Counted from the first letter of the stretch, positions 28,698-37,441 are shown. The stretch is DNA of 59,928 nucleotides from Streptomyces sp. JJ36 (GCF_021696945.1 NZ_JACYHE010000033.1:1-59928), one strand, 5' to 3'. Notes: generated by a model from the letters alone, not told the origin. Numbers and translations: made by a program.

Positions 28698-29074
28698 CGC
28701 GTGAGGTCTTCGAGTACGCCCTGCTCCAGGTGGTGCCCCGGGTCGAGCGCGGCGAGCGGATCAACGCCGGCGTGGTCGTCTACTGCCGTGCCCGGTCCTG
28801 CGTGGTGGCCCGCGTCCATCTGGACGAGGAACGGCTCCGGGCGCTGGACCCGGACGCGGACACCGCCGCGGTGCGGGCGGCGCTGCGGGCGGTGGAGGAC
28901 TTCTGCCACGGCGGCGAGGCCGCGGGGCAGGGCGCCGCGGACGACGCAGGGCGTCGCTTCCGGTGGCTCGTCGCTCCGCGCAGCACCGTCGTGCAGCCCG
29001 GCCCGGTGCACACCGGGCTCACCGACGACCCCGTCGTGGAGGCCGAGCGGCTGCTCGGGCTGCTGGTGCGCTGA
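28694..29074 (+). CDS. DUF3037 family protein
   Basis: 126 aa. Conserved DUF3037 layout: VFEYALLQVVPRVERGERINAGV, VVYCRA, LDPDADTAAV, RFRWLVAPRSTVVQPGPVHTGL. The GTG start overlaps the HipA-like stop (GTGA, 28694-28697), so the two are co-translated. DUF3037 genes often accompany HipA-like kinases; a role as partner or regulator of the kinase is inferred, not shown. No membrane segment or nuclease motif is visible. Confidence 0.88.
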   Translation: MTREVFEYALLQVVPRVERGERINAGVVVYCRARSCVVARVHLDEERLRALDPDADTAAVRAALRAVEDFCHGGEAAGQGAADDAGRRFRWLVAPRSTVVQPGPVHTGLTDDPVVEAERLLGLLVR

Positions 29075-29088
29075 CGAGCGGGGCACCG

Positions 29089-29117
29089 TTGACACGGAGT
29101 GCCAGGGCTTCTAGCGT
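29089..29117 (+). promoter_or_regulatory. canonical promoter of the SDR gene pair
   Basis: TTGACA (29089-29094), 17 bases, TAGCGT (29112-29117): the best vegetative-type promoter seen in the window. Transcription should start near 29124, about 50 bases before the first SDR start codon. Confidence 0.75.
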
Positions 29118-29122
29118 CACGA

Positions 29123-29145
29123 CAACCGTAGATACTAAGCGGTTG
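29123..29145. promoter_or_regulatory. inverted repeat over the transcription start (candidate operator)
   Basis: CAACCG (29123-29128) and CGGTTG (29140-29145) are reverse complements 11 bases apart and cover the predicted transcription start. The internal TACTAAGC resembles TetR-type half sites. A repressor here would block the SDR promoter; the regulator is not encoded nearby. Confidence 0.5.
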
Positions 29146-29174
29146 CTCACCACAGACAGGGCGAGGAGAAGCAC

Positions 29175-29936
29175 ATGTCCACCACCGAGCAGCGCGTCGC
29201 GATCGTGACCGGCGCAGCCCGAGGCATCGGCGCGGCCACCGCGGTCCGGCTGGCCTCCGAGGGCCGGGCCGTCGCCGTACTCGATCTGGACGAGGCGGCC
29301 TGCAAGGAGACCGTCGAGAAGATCACCGCGGCGGGCGGCCGGGCCCTCGCCGTCGGCTGCGACGTCTCCGACTCGGCGCAGGCGGCCGCCGCCGTCGCCC
29401 GCGTCGCCGAGGAGCTGGGCGCGCCCACGATCCTGGTCAACAACGCCGGCGTGCTGCGGGACAACCTGCTGTTCAAGATGAGCGACTCGGACTGGGACAC
29501 GGTGCTGAACGTGCACCTGCGCGGCGCCTTCGTGATGTCGCGCGAGTGCCAGAAGCACATGGTCGACCAAGGCTTCGGACGCATCGTGAACCTCTCGTCG
29601 AGCTCGGCGCTGGGCAATCGCGGCCAGATCAACTACGCCGCCGCCAAGGCCGGCATGCAGGGTCTCACCAAGACGCTGGCCAAGGAGCTCGGCAAGTTCG
29701 GGATCACCGCCAACGCCGTCGCGCCCGGCTTCGTCGTCACGGAGATGACCGCCGCCACCGCCGAGCGGGTCGGCATGGGCTTCGAGGAGTTCCAGGCCGC
29801 CGCCGCCTCGCAGATCCCGGTCCAGCGCGTCGGCCGCCCCGAGGACATCGCGCACGCCATCGCCTTCTTCACGGGCGAGGAGGCGGGGTACGTCTCCGGC
29901 CAGGTGCTGTACGTGGCCGGCGGCCCGCTGAACTGA
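29175..29936 (+). CDS. fabG: short-chain dehydrogenase/reductase, FabG type
   Basis: 253 aa. NAD(P)-binding TGAARGIGAATA, NNAGVLRDNLLFKM, and the catalytic Ser/Tyr/Lys set in LSSSSALGNRGQINYAAAKAG. The C-terminal GYVSGQVLYVAGGPLN is typical of FabG-like 3-oxoacyl reductases. It probably reduces a 3-oxoacyl-CoA or -ACP. A GAGGAG site precedes ATG 29175. Ten bases separate it from a second SDR, making a two-gene operon behind the promoter at 29089. Confidence 0.9.
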   Translation: MSTTEQRVAIVTGAARGIGAATAVRLASEGRAVAVLDLDEAACKETVEKITAAGGRALAVGCDVSDSAQAAAAVARVAEELGAPTILVNNAGVLRDNLLFKMSDSDWDTVLNVHLRGAFVMSRECQKHMVDQGFGRIVNLSSSSALGNRGQINYAAAKAGMQGLTKTLAKELGKFGITANAVAPGFVVTEMTAATAERVGMGFEEFQAAAASQIPVQRVGRPEDIAHAIAFFTGEEAGYVSGQVLYVAGGPLN

Positions 29937-29946
29937 GAGGACCGAC

Positions 29947-30699
29947 ATGACACAGCAGGACACCGGCCGGGTCGCCCTGGTCACCGGAGGCAGCCGCGGC
30001 ATCGGCTACGGCATCGCCGAGGCACTCGTCGCCCGCGGTGACCGGGTCTGCATCACCGGGCGCAACGAGGACTCCCTGAAGGAGGCCGTCGAACAGCTCG
30101 GGGCGGACCGCGCCATGTACGTCGCCGGCAAGGCGCACGACGAGGAGCACCAGGCCGCCGCCGTGGACCGGGTGATGGAGGCCTACGGGCGCGTCGACCA
30201 CCTGGTCAACAACGCCGGCACCAACCCGGTCTTCGGGCCGCTCGCCGAACTGGACCTGGGCGTCGCCCGCAAGATCTACGAGACCAACGTCGTCTCCGCG
30301 CTCGGCTTCGCGCAGCGCACCTGGGCCGCCTGGCAGCGCGAGAACGGCGGTACGGTCGTCAACATCGCCTCCATCGCCGGGCTCTCCGCCTCGCCGTTCG
30401 TCGGCGCGTACGGCATGAGCAAGGCCGCGATGATCAACCTCACCCAGCAGCTCGCCCAGGAGCTGGCTCCCGCGGTGCGGGTCAACGCGCTCGCACCGGC
30501 CGTCGTCAAGACCAGGTTCGCCGCCGCCCTCTACGAGGGCCGGGAGGCCGAGGCCGTGGCCCGCTACCCGATGCAGCGCCTCGGCGCCCCGGAGGACGTC
30601 GCCGGAGCGGCCGTGTTCTTCAGTTCCGGGGAGTCCCGGTGGATCACCGGGCAGACGCTCGTCGTGGACGGCGGGCTCTTCCTCAACGCGGGCGTCTGA
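29947..30699 (+). CDS. short-chain dehydrogenase/reductase (SDR family oxidoreductase)
   Basis: 250 aa. Classical SDR: TGGSRGIGYGIAEAL, NNAGTNPVFGPL, and the catalytic region SIAGLSASPFVGAYGMSKAA. It ends WITGQTLVVDGGLFLNAGV. Related to, but clearly different from, the preceding FabG-like enzyme, so the pair may act in sequence on one lipid substrate. GAGAGGACC precedes the ATG. A long hairpin follows 40 bases downstream. Confidence 0.9.
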   Translation: MTQQDTGRVALVTGGSRGIGYGIAEALVARGDRVCITGRNEDSLKEAVEQLGADRAMYVAGKAHDEEHQAAAVDRVMEAYGRVDHLVNNAGTNPVFGPLAELDLGVARKIYETNVVSALGFAQRTWAAWQRENGGTVVNIASIAGLSASPFVGAYGMSKAAMINLTQQLAQELAPAVRVNALAPAVVKTRFAAALYEGREAEAVARYPMQRLGAPEDVAGAAVFFSSGESRWITGQTLVVDGGLFLNAGV

Positions 30700-30738
30700 C
30701 GATGACCCGCTGTCGATGACCGGACAGCGCTGCGTACG

Positions 30739-30775
30739 GTTCTGATGCCGCTCCGCAATGGGGCGGCATCAGAAC
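30739..30775 (+). terminator. 13-bp perfect hairpin after the SDR operon
   Basis: GTTCTGATGCCGC (30739-30751) and GCGGCATCAGAAC (30763-30775) are exact reverse complements with an 11-base loop. No T run. The moderate GC of the stem stands out from the surroundings. It probably ends the SDR transcript. Confidence 0.7.
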
Positions 30776-30991
30776 TGTGACGCCCGCGCAAAGGCGGCCA
30801 CAAATAGTTGATCTGTTCATGCTTCGGGGGCCGTTGCTGCGGTAGGGTCTCTCTCGCCTCCGGCCAGCGGGTCCGCGTGTGGCACTCGGGGTCCTCCCGC
30901 GAGTGCAAGAGAGCGCTAACAACCGGCCGACGGGCACCATCCTCCACCATCGCATCATCAGTAGTGGCCCCGCCGACTGAGGAGCTCGTAC

Positions 30992-32575
30992 GTGTTCGAC
31001 CGGAACGGACTGAGAATCACAGCGACCGTGCTCATAACGGTTCTGCTCGCCGGGTGCAGCGTGCTGTCCGGTGACGACAGCGACGAGGAACAGTCCATCG
31101 TGGTCGGCACCACCAGCGCGCCCAGCGTCCTGGATCCCGCCGGTGCCTGGGACCAGTCCTGGGAGCTCTTCCGGAACGTCTACCAGACGCTGCTGCACTT
31201 CCCGAACTCCAGCAGCTCGCCCGAGCCGGAGGCGGCCAAGCGCTGCCAGTTCACCGACTCCGCCAGCAAGGTCTACCGCTGCACCCTGCGCGAGGGGCTC
31301 ACCTTCTCCAACGGCAACCCGCTGGACGCCCGGGCCGTCAAGTACTCCCTCGACCGGGTGCTGACCATCGACGCCGAGACCGGCCCGGCCGGTCTCATGG
31401 GCAGCCTCGACCGGATCGAGACGCCCGCGAAGAACACCGTCGTCTTCCACCTCAAGAAGTCCGACGCCACGTTCCCGTACGTGCTCGCCACGCCCGCCGG
31501 GTCCATCGTGGACCCGGAGACCTATCCGGCCGACACGCTGCTCGAGGGTGAGAAGATCGCCGGCTCCGGTCCGTACACCCTCGAGAAGTACAAGGCGAAC
31601 GAGATCGCCGTGCTGAAGCGCAACCCGGACTACCAGGGTGCGGCGGACATCAAGAACGACTCGGTCACCATCGACTACTTCAAGAGCTCCCGCAAAATGG
31701 TGGCGGCGTTCAAGCGGAACGAGCTGGACATCACCTTCCGCGGGCTCACCCCCGCCCAGATCAGCGACTTCCAGGACGCCACCGCGGAGGGCAACGACAA
31801 CGTCGAGCTGAGCGAGGTCGTCGGTACCGAGATCCGCTATCTCGTCTTCAACCCCAAGTTCGACAACGCCGGGAACGAGGCGGTGCGCAAGGCCATCGCC
31901 CAGCTCATCGACCGCAAGGCCCTGGTGCGCAACGTCTACAACCGCACGGCCGAGCCGCTCTACTCCATGGTCCCGGCGGGCCTCACCGGGCACACCAACG
32001 CCTTCTTCGACGTCTACGGCGAGCCCAGCCGCAGCAAGGCCGAGAGCCTGCTGCGCAACGCCGGCTTCGAGGAGCCGGTGCCGCTCACCCTCTGGTACAC
32101 CACCGACCGTTACGGCTCGACCATGCAGAAGGAGTTCGAGGAGATCGAGCGTCAGCTCGAGGGCTCCGGCCTCTTCGAGATCAGTGTCAAGGGCCGTCCC
32201 TGGAACGAGTTCCAGGAGGGCTACCTCAACGGCGAGTACCCGGTCTTCGGGCGCGGCTGGTTCCCCGACTTCCCCGACGCCGACAACTACGTCACCCCGT
32301 TCGTCGGTGAGAAGAACGCCCTGGGCACACCGTACGAGAGCGCCACGCTGACCGAGGAGCTGCTGCCGCAGTCCCGCCGGGAGAGCGACCGCGGCGTGGC
32401 CGGGCACTCCTTCACCAAGGCACAGAAGATCTTCGCCGAGGACGCGCGGCTGCTCCCGCTCTGGCAGGGCAAGGTCTACGTCGCCTCGCACACGGACATC
32501 GCGGGCGTGGAGTGGTGCATCGACCCGTCGACCATCATGCGGATGTGGGAGCTGCACAAGAAGGCCAGTTGGTAG
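30992..32575 (+). CDS. ABC-type oligopeptide-binding lipoprotein (solute-binding family 5)
   Basis: 527 aa. Lipoprotein signal with lipobox LLAGC (C20). Family 5 features: TTSAPSVLDPAGAWDQSWEL, the core LREGLTFSNGNPLDARAVKYS and GSGPYTLEKY, then VRKAIAQLIDRKALV. It binds peptides or similar solutes outside the cell. No permease or ATPase gene is adjacent in the window, so it is an orphan binding protein or serves a distant transporter. GAGGAG lies seven bases before the GTG start. A hairpin follows the gene. Confidence 0.92.
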   Translation: MFDRNGLRITATVLITVLLAGCSVLSGDDSDEEQSIVVGTTSAPSVLDPAGAWDQSWELFRNVYQTLLHFPNSSSSPEPEAAKRCQFTDSASKVYRCTLREGLTFSNGNPLDARAVKYSLDRVLTIDAETGPAGLMGSLDRIETPAKNTVVFHLKKSDATFPYVLATPAGSIVDPETYPADTLLEGEKIAGSGPYTLEKYKANEIAVLKRNPDYQGAADIKNDSVTIDYFKSSRKMVAAFKRNELDITFRGLTPAQISDFQDATAEGNDNVELSEVVGTEIRYLVFNPKFDNAGNEAVRKAIAQLIDRKALVRNVYNRTAEPLYSMVPAGLTGHTNAFFDVYGEPSRSKAESLLRNAGFEEPVPLTLWYTTDRYGSTMQKEFEEIERQLEGSGLFEISVKGRPWNEFQEGYLNGEYPVFGRGWFPDFPDADNYVTPFVGEKNALGTPYESATLTEELLPQSRRESDRGVAGHSFTKAQKIFAEDARLLPLWQGKVYVASHTDIAGVEWCIDPSTIMRMWELHKKASW

Positions 32576-32598
32576 CCGTACGGCTCCGCGGCGCGCAC

Positions 32599-32641
32599 CG
32601 GCCCGTCCGGCACCCGGTTCCACCGGCTGCCGGGCGGGCCG
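32599..32641 (+). terminator. hairpin after the oligopeptide-binding protein gene
   Basis: CGGCCCGTCCGGCA (from 32599) pairs with TGCCGGGCGGGCCG (to 32641), 14 bp with one G-T pair, and an inner CCGG stem. It begins about 25 bases after the stop codon. Confidence 0.55.
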
Positions 32642-32720
32642 CGCCCGTCGTTGTCGGCGGCGGGCGGTACGTTCGGTGGCACCTGAGACGAACGAGCCCG
32701 CCCACCCCGGAGGTTGACGC

Positions 32721-33401
32721 GTGAACGGCATGCTGCCCCAGTCCTGGCAGGACGTCCTCGGCGAGGAGCTGGAGAAGCCCTACTTCAAGGAGCTCACCGA
32801 GTTCGTCGAGGAGGAGCGGGCCGGCGGGCCGGTGTACCCGCCGCGCGAGGAGGTCTTCGCCGCGCTGGACGCCACGCCGTTCGACCGGGTCAAGGTCCTC
32901 GTCCTGGGCCAGGACCCGTACCACGGCGAAGGCCAGGGCCACGGGCTGAGCTTCTCCGTCCGCCCCGGCGTGCGCACCCCGCCGTCCCTGCGGAACATCT
33001 ACAAGGAGCTCCGCGACGACCTGGGCCACCCCGTCCCGGACAACGGCCACCTCACGCCGTGGGCCCGCCAGGGCGTGCTGCTGCTCAACGCGGTCCTCAC
33101 CGTGCGCGCGGGCGAGGCCAACTCGCACAAGGGCAAGGGCTGGGAGCAGTTCACCGATGCGGTGATCCGGGCTGTCTCGGGCCGCGCCGAGCCCGCCGTC
33201 TTCGTGCTCTGGGGCGCCCACGCCCGCAAGAAGCGGCCGCTGATCGACACCGGACGGCACGCGGTGGTGGAGGGCGCCCATCCCTCCCCGCTCTCCGCGA
33301 AGAAGTTCTTCGGGTCCCGTCCCTTCAGCGCGATCGACGCGGCACTGGCCGCGCAGGGGCACACCCCGGTCGACTGGCGGATCCCCGACCTCGGGGCGTG
33401 A
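32721..33401 (+). CDS. ung: uracil-DNA glycosylase, family 1
   Basis: 226 aa. Base-excision repair enzyme that removes uracil from DNA. The catalytic aspartate is D65 in LGQDPYHGEGQGHG; the uracil-pocket and leucine-loop motif GAHPSPLSAKKFFGSRPF is intact, as are PPSLRNIYKEL and LLLNAVLTVRAGEANSH. GGAGG at 32709-32713 supports GTG 32721; the ATG at 32730 is an alternative. Confidence 0.97.
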   Translation: MNGMLPQSWQDVLGEELEKPYFKELTEFVEEERAGGPVYPPREEVFAALDATPFDRVKVLVLGQDPYHGEGQGHGLSFSVRPGVRTPPSLRNIYKELRDDLGHPVPDNGHLTPWARQGVLLLNAVLTVRAGEANSHKGKGWEQFTDAVIRAVSGRAEPAVFVLWGAHARKKRPLIDTGRHAVVEGAHPSPLSAKKFFGSRPFSAIDAALAAQGHTPVDWRIPDLGA

Positions 33402-33560
33402 CCGGGCCCCGGGCCTGACCGGAAGCGCAGCACCCGGGCACCCCCGGCCCCGACCGGGCCGGGACGCCGCCTCCGCGGGATCGCCGCCGGCTCCGGCTAG
33501 CGTCGGCTCCGCACCCTCTCGCTCGGCAGAGCGGACCGCACTCACCACCGGGAGGCACCC

Positions 33561-34046
33561 GTGCCGGAGCAGCCGCAGGACGCGTCGCCCGACGCGCTCA
33601 CGACCCGTATCGGACAGGCGATCGTCCTGCTCCACGGCGGGGACCGGGAGGAGGCCGGGAACCGCCTGCACCACCTGTGGGAGGAGTCCGCGGACCGGCC
33701 GCTGCACCGCTGCACCATCGCCCACTACCTGGCCGACACCCAGGACGACCCGGTGGAGGAGCTCCGCTGGGACCGCCGTGCCCTCGCGGCGGCGGACGCC
33801 GTCACGTCCGACCCCGGGGCCGCGGGAGAGGAGGCCGTGGCCACGGTGCGCGGCTTCTACCCCTCCCTCCACCTCAACCTGGCCGCGGACCATGTGAAGC
33901 TCGGCGACGCGGAGGCCGCCCGGAGGGAGCTGGCCGACGCCCGGCGCCTGGCCGGGGACCTGGCGCACGACGCCTACGGCAACGGGGTCCGCGCGGCCCT
34001 CGACCGGCTGGAGCTGCGGCTGGCGGACCCCGGCCCGCGGCCGTAG
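33561..34046 (+). CDS. TPR-like hypothetical protein
   Basis: 161 aa. Helical and acidic, with repeating units such as GDREEAGNRLHHLWEE, RCTIAHYLADTQDDPVEEL and LHLNLAADHVKLGDAEAARRE, which look like tetratricopeptide repeats. No enzyme motif or membrane segment. Possibly a protein-binding scaffold; the partner is unknown. GGGAGG sits just before GTG 33561, and TAGCGT (33498-33503) may be the -10 box. Confidence 0.8.
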   Translation: MPEQPQDASPDALTTRIGQAIVLLHGGDREEAGNRLHHLWEESADRPLHRCTIAHYLADTQDDPVEELRWDRRALAAADAVTSDPGAAGEEAVATVRGFYPSLHLNLAADHVKLGDAEAARRELADARRLAGDLAHDAYGNGVRAALDRLELRLADPGPRP

Positions 34047-34097
34047 GGCGGCTGCCGCCGACGGGCGTGCGCACCCCGTGAATCCCGGCCGGGCCCG

Positions 34098-34649
34098 TCA
34101 GGGCCCGTAGACACCGCGGCAGAGGCGCTCCTGGTCGCTGCCCGCCGGCCAGCGCCCGAACCGCCGCCCGAGCCCGCAGATCCCGTCCCCGGCCGGGAGA
34201 TCCGCCCGCACGGGCGGCGAAGACTCCCGCGCCGGACGCTCCGGCGCGGCACCCGGTCCGCCGGCACCGGGGCGGGCCTGCGGCCCCGCACCCGGTGCGC
34301 CCCGCCCGGCCTCCGGCCCGGCGGCCGGTGCCCCCGGCCTCCCGCCGCCGGACGGGCGCTCCGCGCTCGTCCCGGGTCCCGGTCCCCCGCTCCGCTTCCG
34401 GCCCTCCGCGGCCCCCGGCGGCAGCGGCCGGGAGAGGTGCTCGCGCGGGGCGGGCCCGCTCCCCGCGTCCCCCGGAGGCGCGACCGCTTCGGAGGCCCCC
34501 GCGGGCCCCGGCCGCGCTGCTCCGGGGCCCGGCCCCGGAGACTCCCCTCCCTGCCGCTCCGGGCCCGGTACCGTCACGCACCCTCCGAGGGCCGAGACCG
34601 TCACCCCTGCCAGCGTCACGGCCCATGTCAGCCGTCCCATCCGTCCCAT
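34098..34649 (-). CDS. secreted Pro/Gly/Ala-rich lipoprotein
   Basis: 183 aa. Signal peptide MGRMGRLTWAVTLAGVTVS, then lipobox ALGGC. About 120 residues of low-complexity Pro/Gly/Ala/Arg follow. The C-terminus is ordered and carries two cysteines: ICGLGRRFGRWPAGSDQERL, then CRGVYGP. Streptomyces has many secreted proteins with this C-terminal block; the function is unknown. The start is uncertain (ATG 34649 or 34640). Divergent from the oxidoreductase gene. Confidence 0.7.
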   Translation of the reverse strand: MGRMGRLTWAVTLAGVTVSALGGCVTVPGPERQGGESPGPGPGAARPGPAGASEAVAPPGDAGSGPAPREHLSRPLPPGAAEGRKRSGGPGPGTSAERPSGGGRPGAPAAGPEAGRGAPGAGPQARPGAGGPGAAPERPARESSPPVRADLPAGDGICGLGRRFGRWPAGSDQERLCRGVYGP

Positions 34650-34809
34650 CTGCCCAACTCTCGGTGTATCCCGCCTCCCACGCCATTCCCCGCAGGGGTG
34701 ATTCCCGGCTCCGGCGCCGGCACCGGGATCCGCCGCGGGTCGCGCCCGCTCCCGCCGCGTATGCTTCCGGGGCACACCGCACCGCGTCACCCGGAGGTCA
34801 GGGAGCCAA

Positions 34810-35715
34810 GTGAAGGTCGGCATCATCGGGCTCGGCGCCATCGCCGAGAAGGCGTACCTCCCCGTGCTCACCGCACAGCCGGGGGTCGAGCCGCACCTCG
34901 TGACCCGCGACCCGCAGGTGCTGGAGCGCCTCGGCGACACCTACCGCATTCCGCACGCGCACCGCCACGGCAGCCTGGACGACCTGCTGGCGGCCGGCCC
35001 GGACGCCGCCTTCGTGCACGCCGCCACCGAGGCCCACCCGGCGCTGACGGGACGGCTGCTGGAGGCGGGCGTCCCGGTCTACGTCGACAAGCCGCTGGCC
35101 GCCACCCTGCCGGAGGCGGAACGGCTGGTGCGGCTGGGCGAGGAGCGCCGGGTCTCCCTCCGCGTCGGCTTCAACCGCCGCTACGCCCCGGGCTACACCC
35201 AGTGCCTGGAGCACCCCCGGGACCTGATCCTGCTGCAGAAGCACCGCGTCGGGCTCCCCGAGGACCCCCGCAGGATGGTGTACGACGACTTCATCCACGT
35301 CGTGGACACCCTGCGCTTCCTCGTCCCCGGCACGCCCGACCACATCGACGTCCGGGCCCGCGTCAGGGACGGCCTGCTGCACCACGTGGTGCTCCAGCTC
35401 TCCGGCGACGGCTTCACCGCCGTCGGCGCCATGAACCGGCTCTCCGGCTCCGCCGAGGAGATCCTGGAGGTCTCCGGACAGGACTCCAAGCGCGAGGTGC
35501 GGGACCTCGCCGCGATCGTGGACCACAAGGGCCAGCCGAGTCTCCGCCGCCGCGGCGACTGGGTACCGGTGGCCCGTCAGCGCGGCATCGAGCAGATCGT
35601 GCTCGACTTCCTGGACGCGGTCCGCGCCGGCCGGTTCCTCTCCGCGGACGACGCGCTGCGCACCCACGAGCTGTGCGAACGGGTCGTCATCACCGCGGCC
35701 GAGCAGGGCTCCTGA
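34810..35715 (+). CDS. Gfo/Idh/MocA family oxidoreductase
   Basis: 301 aa. Rossmann domain with KVGIIGLGAIAEKAYLP at the N-terminus, HAATEAHPALTGRLLEAGV and YVDKPLAATLPEAERL (DKP instead of the usual EKP). The C-terminal substrate domain contains FIHVVDTLRFLV. Expected to oxidise or reduce a sugar or related compound with NAD(P). AGGGAG precedes GTG 34810. The 3' end overlaps the convergent lnt gene by 26 bases. Confidence 0.88.
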   Translation: MKVGIIGLGAIAEKAYLPVLTAQPGVEPHLVTRDPQVLERLGDTYRIPHAHRHGSLDDLLAAGPDAAFVHAATEAHPALTGRLLEAGVPVYVDKPLAATLPEAERLVRLGEERRVSLRVGFNRRYAPGYTQCLEHPRDLILLQKHRVGLPEDPRRMVYDDFIHVVDTLRFLVPGTPDHIDVRARVRDGLLHHVVLQLSGDGFTAVGAMNRLSGSAEEILEVSGQDSKREVRDLAAIVDHKGQPSLRRRGDWVPVARQRGIEQIVLDFLDAVRAGRFLSADDALRTHELCERVVITAAEQGS

Positions 35716-37213
35716 CCTCCACGCGGGCGCCCCGGCACGCCCGCACGGCCAGCGTCCCGCCGTACCCGGCGAGGAGGGCCGGCGCGAGCAGCACCGGCCA
35801 GTCGCCCAGCCGGACGTACGGGCTGGTCCCGGCGGCCAGCGGCACCGGGTACACCGCGGTGGCCCCGCCGTCCCGGCCCAGCCGTCGCCCGACGGCTTCG
35901 CCGCGCGGGCCGTACACCGCGCTCACCCCGGTGAGCGTCGCGTGCACCACCGGCCGCCAGGTCTCCGCCGCGCGCAGCGCCGCCAGCGAGGCGTGCTGCT
36001 CCGGCGCCCAGCTCTCCTGGAAGGTGGAGGTCGAGGACTGGGCCACCAGCAGCTCCGCGCCTTCGGCGGCCAGATGCCGGCTCATGTCGGGGAAGGCCGT
36101 CTCGAAGCAGATCAGCGGGCCGACGCGGACCCCGCCGGCCTCCATCACCACCGGCTCCGTGCCGCGCCGCCGGTCCTCGCCCGCGGCGCGCCCGACCGAG
36201 GTGACCCAGCCGAGCACCGAGCGGGCCGGGATGTACTCGCCGAAGGGCACCAGGCGCATCTTGTCGTACCGCTCGCCGGACACGCCGTCCGGGCGGACGA
36301 GGACCGAGGACTTGTAGATCCCGGGCCGGTCCGCCGCCCGGGCGTCGACATTGACCAGCAGCGGCGCGCCCACCGCGGCGGAGAGCCGGACCAGCCGCCC
36401 GCGCAGGTCCGGCCGGGCCGTGAGATCGAAGCCCACGCTGCTCTCGCCCCACACCACCAGGTCCGGCCGGCTCCCGGCCAGCTCCCGGGTCAGTTCCGCG
36501 CTGCGGGCGAAACGCCTCTCCGCGGAGGGCGTGCCGCCCGTCTGCACCACCGCCACCCGCACCTCCCCGGTGCGCCGCGGCACCGGGTCCGCCGCCCATG
36601 CCGCCGCGGTGGCGGCCGCGATCCCGCCCAGGGCGAGCAGTGCGCCGGCCCGGGCGCGCGGCAGGCAGCACACGAGCACCACCGCGGTGTTCACGGCCAC
36701 CAGCAGGAAGCTGACCAGCCACACCCCGCCCACCGAGGCCAGCCGCAGCGCCGGCGTGACCTGCCACTGGCTCGCCCCGAGCAGTCCCCAGGGACCGCCC
36801 AGGTACTCCCAGGAGCGCACCAGCTCCACCACCAGCCAGCCCGACGGCACCAGCAGCAGCGCCCCCAGCGGGGCGGACACGGGTCCGGGTTCCGCCGGTC
36901 GCAACAGCCGGCGCGCCAGCCACCCCCAGGGGGCCCAGAGCAGCCCCAGCAGCGCGGCCAGCACGAACAGGAAGACATGCACGTTCGGCAGCAGCCAGTG
37001 GTGTACGGCCACCATGAAGGCGGTGCCGCCGAGCCAGCCCTCCACCGCGGCCCGGCGCCCGGTCTCCGCGGTGCGCAGCAGCAGCAGCCAGGGAACCAGC
37101 GCGAACGGTGCCAGCCACCACCAGGACGGCGCCGGGAAGGTCAGCGCGGGCAGCGCGCCCGCGCCCGTCGCCGCTGCGTTCCGTGCCCACCGCGGTCCCG
37201 GCGCCCGCCGCAT
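35690..37213 (-). CDS. lnt: apolipoprotein N-acyltransferase
   Basis: 507 aa. Six or more membrane helices at the N-terminus (WWLAPFALVPWLLLL, VFLFVLAALLGLLWAPWGWL), then the periplasmic nitrilase domain with the catalytic triad: E in VVWGESSVGF, K in YDKMRLVPFGEYIP, C in PLICFETAFPDMS. It adds the third acyl chain to lipoproteins. GAGGGGGTGC lies just before the ATG 37213 on the minus strand. Streptomyces often has two Lnt homologues; which one this is cannot be told here. Confidence 0.92.
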   Translation of the reverse strand: MRRAPGPRWARNAAATGAGALPALTFPAPSWWWLAPFALVPWLLLLRTAETGRRAAVEGWLGGTAFMVAVHHWLLPNVHVFLFVLAALLGLLWAPWGWLARRLLRPAEPGPVSAPLGALLLVPSGWLVVELVRSWEYLGGPWGLLGASQWQVTPALRLASVGGVWLVSFLLVAVNTAVVLVCCLPRARAGALLALGGIAAATAAAWAADPVPRRTGEVRVAVVQTGGTPSAERRFARSAELTRELAGSRPDLVVWGESSVGFDLTARPDLRGRLVRLSAAVGAPLLVNVDARAADRPGIYKSSVLVRPDGVSGERYDKMRLVPFGEYIPARSVLGWVTSVGRAAGEDRRRGTEPVVMEAGGVRVGPLICFETAFPDMSRHLAAEGAELLVAQSSTSTFQESWAPEQHASLAALRAAETWRPVVHATLTGVSAVYGPRGEAVGRRLGRDGGATAVYPVPLAAGTSPYVRLGDWPVLLAPALLAGYGGTLAVRACRGARVEVRSPARPR

Positions 37214-37387
37214 GCCGCACCCCCTCGCCTCGGAGCCTGACCCGTCTCCGTCCACCGGCCGGGCCCGCCGCTCCGTGTCCCGGGCGTATGTCTCGTGTGC
37301 CCCGCGTTCACGTGTTCGTCGTGTCCCTCGTGGTGCCGTGGCCTCCGACGATACGCCGCCGGCCGGGGCGCCGGGCCCGCCTCGGCC

Positions 37388-37424
37388 GTGCCCCGGCTGT
37401 GCCCCGGCTGTGCCCCGGCTGTGC
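37388..37424. repeat. 11-bp tandem repeat, three copies
   Basis: GTGCCCCGGCT occurs at 37388-37398, 37399-37409 and 37410-37420, followed by GTGC. It lies upstream of lnt and just past the end of the FAD monooxygenase gene (both minus strand), outside any accepted coding region. Confidence 0.8.
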
Positions 37425-37441
37425 ATGTGCGCGAGCGGCCG

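Noticed and set aside
33325..34782. Large minus-strand frames around the TPR-like gene
   Set aside because: Arg/Gly/Pro-rich shadows. Only the lipoprotein frame ending at 34098 has a signal peptide and an ordered C-terminus.
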